Translations under genes and position numbers: made by a program
Assembly: GCA_008360975.2 (NCBI GenBank)
Contig: CM039182.1
Coordinates: forward strand, 94,015,443-94,079,442
Length of the DNA stretch: 64,000 bases
Direction: 5' to 3'
Source: Lichenostomus cassidix
Taxonomy: Eukaryota > Chordata > Aves > Passeriformes > Meliphagidae
Shown here: positions 62,301 through 64,000 of the stretch, in pieces
Layout of the letters: each line of letters begins with the position of its first letter
Numbering within the stretch: the stretch's first letter is position 1
The notes under the pieces: model-generated
Database searches by the model: none
What the model was told of the DNA's origin: nothing
What the model saw: the letters and a program-made list of their open reading frames with translations, nothing else

Positions 62301-63581
62301 GGTGAAATTATGTTTGCTTCCTGACTATTTCAGTAGATGCTGCTGAGTGTCCTGTCAATGCAGTATTGCACTTATTTTCTAATTTTTTCCCATCCTTAGT
62401 AGAATTAATCTCTGTTGGCACTCAGCTATCAAGCTCATAAAACTCATATGTCCCTTAAAGGAGAAAGTGCTTCAGGGATTACTTTGTACAGTTGCTGCTG
62501 CTGTGTCCATAGAGCACGTTTGCACTGAGCTTACCAGAACAGCAGCGTGCTTAGGAAATAATTGGAAATTATTTTTAAATTAATCTTAGTAAGAATAAGG
62601 TCTTAATCTTGCTGTTCCAAGAGAGATTGCTTCTTAGAAATAATCACTTTTCTAAGATCTTCTAATTATATTAATCAACTAAAGGAAAGACAGAAAATTT
62701 TATACATAATATATGTATATATACACACATGTACTGAAATGCTCATTAGAGCAGCATTATATCCTTTTAGTAAGCTCACAGGAATTTACCCAACTGAAGT
62801 ACTTAGAATATGAGTTTGGCCAATGCCTAGTCAGGTGGGAGTTAAGATGTATCCACATAGCTACCTACGCTACACTTGTTCTCCATCATTCCAGAGGGAA
62901 GTTGGGATGTTTTTCTGCAGTAGGGTGTGTGCTGTAGAAAGGCTGAAAAACTTCAATTTGCACTGTACTCTGGGTGGGTATCTGACAGGTTAGGTAGGTT
63001 CTGTGCCCTGTCTCTGCAGGAGCTGTCAGAAGGCCTTGGGCTTTCACATGTCCTTCTTGTCTTTGCACTGTGTTTAAAGTACCCTCAGTGCACATGTCCA
63101 GCGTCATGAGTTTAAAATTAAGTTTTTATGAGCTGGGCCATATTTCTGATACACTCTTGGTGTGTGGGGAGCCATGCCCTGGGCCTGAATGTCGAAAGTC
63201 TGTTACAGAAGGTGTTAGCCTTGATAAAGTGGGCAGCAGCTCTTCCATGCTGTTTGCCTTTGGGGTTAGTTTTTCATTGAGGTGTTCACAAGGGCAACAT
63301 AGATGTAATCTGAGTCATATTCTTTTACAGACAGTATTTGTCTCGTGGAAACCTAGAATGATTTGGGTGGTTGCAAAAGTAGCGTGCTTGAACCTCTGAG
63401 AGGAAATAGAAGATGTTTCCCAAATGCATGCACTGAGTTATTTCTGAATTAATCCCACTTGATGAGTTTTGAGAAATTAAGGGGCTGGTTAAGATGGCAA
63501 GGGGTGTCCTCCTGAAGTAAATATCTTCTTTTGCTTTGCTTTCCAGGAAACTCTTATTACCACTGTTCAGTCTTCTTCCAG
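50208..63581 (+). CDS. CYB5A: CYB5A, cytochrome b5, exons 1-4 (gene continues to the right)
   Basis: Exons 50208-50351, 60079-60207, 61846-61875 and 63547-63581 join in frame into 112 codons plus two bases. The protein is cytochrome b5, a heme electron carrier that receives electrons from cytochrome b5 reductase and passes them to desaturases, P450 enzymes and methemoglobin. Visible features are an N-terminal extension up to about residue 15, [11 protein letters not shown], and the HPGG heme motif. The axial ligands are His49 (HPGG) and His73 (VGHSTDA). A linker leads to the anchor. The C-terminal membrane anchor (usually WW-NW-IPA) is in the next exon, beyond 64000. Exon 4 ends in phase 2 (AG), consistent with a Ser codon at that junction. 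Intron 1 is 9.7 kb. The gene is divergent from C18orf63. Confidence 0.96.
50364..50418 (+). repeat. Five-copy 11-bp tandem repeat in CYB5A intron 1
   Basis: GCTGCCGGGAC is repeated five times without a mismatch, starting 12 bases after the exon 1 donor. It is GC-rich and probably length-polymorphic. Confidence 0.97.
51030..51260 (-). mobile_element. CR1 LINE 3' fragment, antisense
   Basis: CACAGAATCACAAAATGG and GGTTTGGAAGAGACC open the inverted 3' end; CACCTCCAGGGATGGG and GCCAATGCCTCATTAC follow in CR1 order. Confidence 0.9.
51789..52012 (-). mobile_element. CR1 LINE 3' fragment, antisense
   Basis: GGATCACGGAATC and AAATTGGAAAAGACG mark the inverted 3' end; TCTCCAGGGATGGTGACTCC and GGGCAGCCCGTTCCAG follow. 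It belongs to a slightly different subfamily from the copy at 51030, judging by its 3' end. Confidence 0.9.
54272..54806 (-). mobile_element. Solo LTR of an avian endogenous retrovirus
   Basis: About 535 bp starting near GTGGTTTAACCCCAG and ending CAGCTGAAACCAGGATA. With the copy at 55749 it shares the blocks GGTATGGAAT, TTTGGCCAGTTTGGGTCAGCTGTC, CATGGGACA-TGAAAAG and CAGCTGAAA-CAGG. The sense strand is inferred to be minus, from promoter-like motifs in the related copy. No retroviral coding sequence is attached. The family name is not certain; the type is common in neoavian genomes. Confidence 0.75.
55749..56265 (-). mobile_element. Solo LTR of an avian endogenous retrovirus, second copy
   Basis: A related LTR in the same orientation: TGTTGTGGTTTAACCCCAG at one end, CAGCTGAAATCAGGTCA at the other. 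On the minus strand CAGTATACAA is a TATA-like element. It differs from the copy at 54272 at many positions, with a shorter central part, so both insertions are old. No gag, pol or env remnant is seen between or around them. Confidence 0.75.
59502..59558 (-). mobile_element. Short CR1 3' relic
   Basis: Only the antisense 3' tail is recognisable (TTTTGGAAGGACCCTTAAAG, then CCAGCCCCCAGC). It is a small decayed fragment. Confidence 0.5.
60079..60207 (+). CDS. CYB5A: CYB5A exon 2
   Basis: 43 codons in phase 0 at both ends, [15 protein letters not shown] to FIVGELHP. It carries both heme-ligand histidines, as exon residues 1 and 25. The acceptor is AATTGCAG and the donor GTGAGT. Confidence 0.97.
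60208..63546 (+). other. CYB5A: CYB5A introns 2 and 3
   Basis: Intronic AT-rich DNA around the 30-bp exon 3. There is a TA/CA-rich simple stretch at 62700-62735. I recognise no further gene or repeat family. Confidence 0.8.
61846..61875 (+). CDS. CYB5A: CYB5A exon 3
   Basis: A 30-bp symmetric exon encoding [10 protein letters not shown], the end of the soluble domain. The acceptor is a strong T-rich tract with TTGCAG and the donor GTAAGT. Skipping it would leave the frame intact. Confidence 0.95.
63547..63581 (+). CDS. CYB5A: CYB5A exon 4
   Basis: A 35-bp exon reading [11 protein letters not shown] plus AG before GTACAG. It is the hinge preceding the membrane anchor. The matching anchor exon is not found before 64000. 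Confidence 0.93.
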
Positions 63582-64000
63582 GTACAGTATGATATCTGAT
63601 GTCAAACTTGAAGTTTCTCTTGATAGAGTTTCTGAAGCTTAGAAAGCTGAATAGCTTTCATTTGCTGGAAGCTGAGATGTCAGGGTGCATGAAAATTTCT
63701 GTTCTGTGTAAAGCCCAAGTTGGCATCTATATACCACTTTACAAGTGTGTCATCTTACTAGGTAGATACTTTTCTCATATTGACAGGTGTGAGTATCTAC
63801 CAAATGGTTTGTTTTGCACAGGGCTTTATTTCTGAAGTCTGCCAGGTGAAAGGAAACATGACCCTCTGGGTGGGGAGTTTGGGTGCTTAGAAGTGTCACA
63901 TGATGCTGCTACTTAAATGGCTTTTGAATGAATGATATTCTGGGCAGCACACCACAACTTTAAATGTGCCTAAGGTTTTACTCTTCTCCAGTGAGCAAAC

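Noticed and set aside
63950..64000. Possible CYB5A anchor exon after TTCTCCAG near 63991
   Set aside because: Reading on from the phase-2 junction gives Ser-Glu-Gln, not the Trp-rich anchor expected; the real exon is presumably beyond the window.

Overview
The window is nuclear DNA of a bird. Intron-containing vertebrate genes sit in AT-rich, repeat-poor DNA; the interspersed repeats are CR1 LINE fragments with their avian 3' ends, plus two copies of an avian ERV-type LTR. The gene order matches a conserved block that in human lies on 18q22.3 (chicken chromosome 2): DIPK1C (+), C18orf63 (-), CYB5A (+). The LTR type suggests a neoavian species, perhaps a passerine; the species itself cannot be read from the window.

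Layout. 1-1596: last intron of DIPK1C with two opposed CR1 copies. 1597-1812: DIPK1C terminal coding exon, followed by its 3' UTR. 2.7-33.9 kb: a 31-kb tail-to-tail intergenic interval with no recognised gene; it holds CR1 fragments, a very recent 181-bp duplication, several homeodomain-type palindromes and one unexplained minus-strand ORF with a splice donor (18.5-18.8 kb). 33,943-46,422: C18orf63 on the minus strand, rebuilt as 12 coding exons that join in frame (2247 bp, 748 residues plus stop). 48.6-50.7 kb: divergent promoter region made of two CpG-rich blocks separated by a nested pair of CR1 elements. 50,208-63,581: CYB5A exons 1-4 on the plus strand; the membrane-anchor exon lies beyond the right edge.

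The genes do not form one pathway. CYB5A is a heme electron carrier of the ER and outer mitochondrial membrane. DIPK1C is an ER/Golgi kinase-like protein. C18orf63 is an uncharacterised DUF4708 protein. Their shared interest is conserved synteny and the divergent C18orf63/CYB5A promoter. I see no prokaryotic features and no clearly new system. The best leads are the unexplained ORF, the recent 181-bp duplication, the tandem-repeat architecture of the CYB5A promoter and the uncertain 3' end of C18orf63. Exon coordinates were derived by hand from splice signals and from remembered family homology, and no database search was run.
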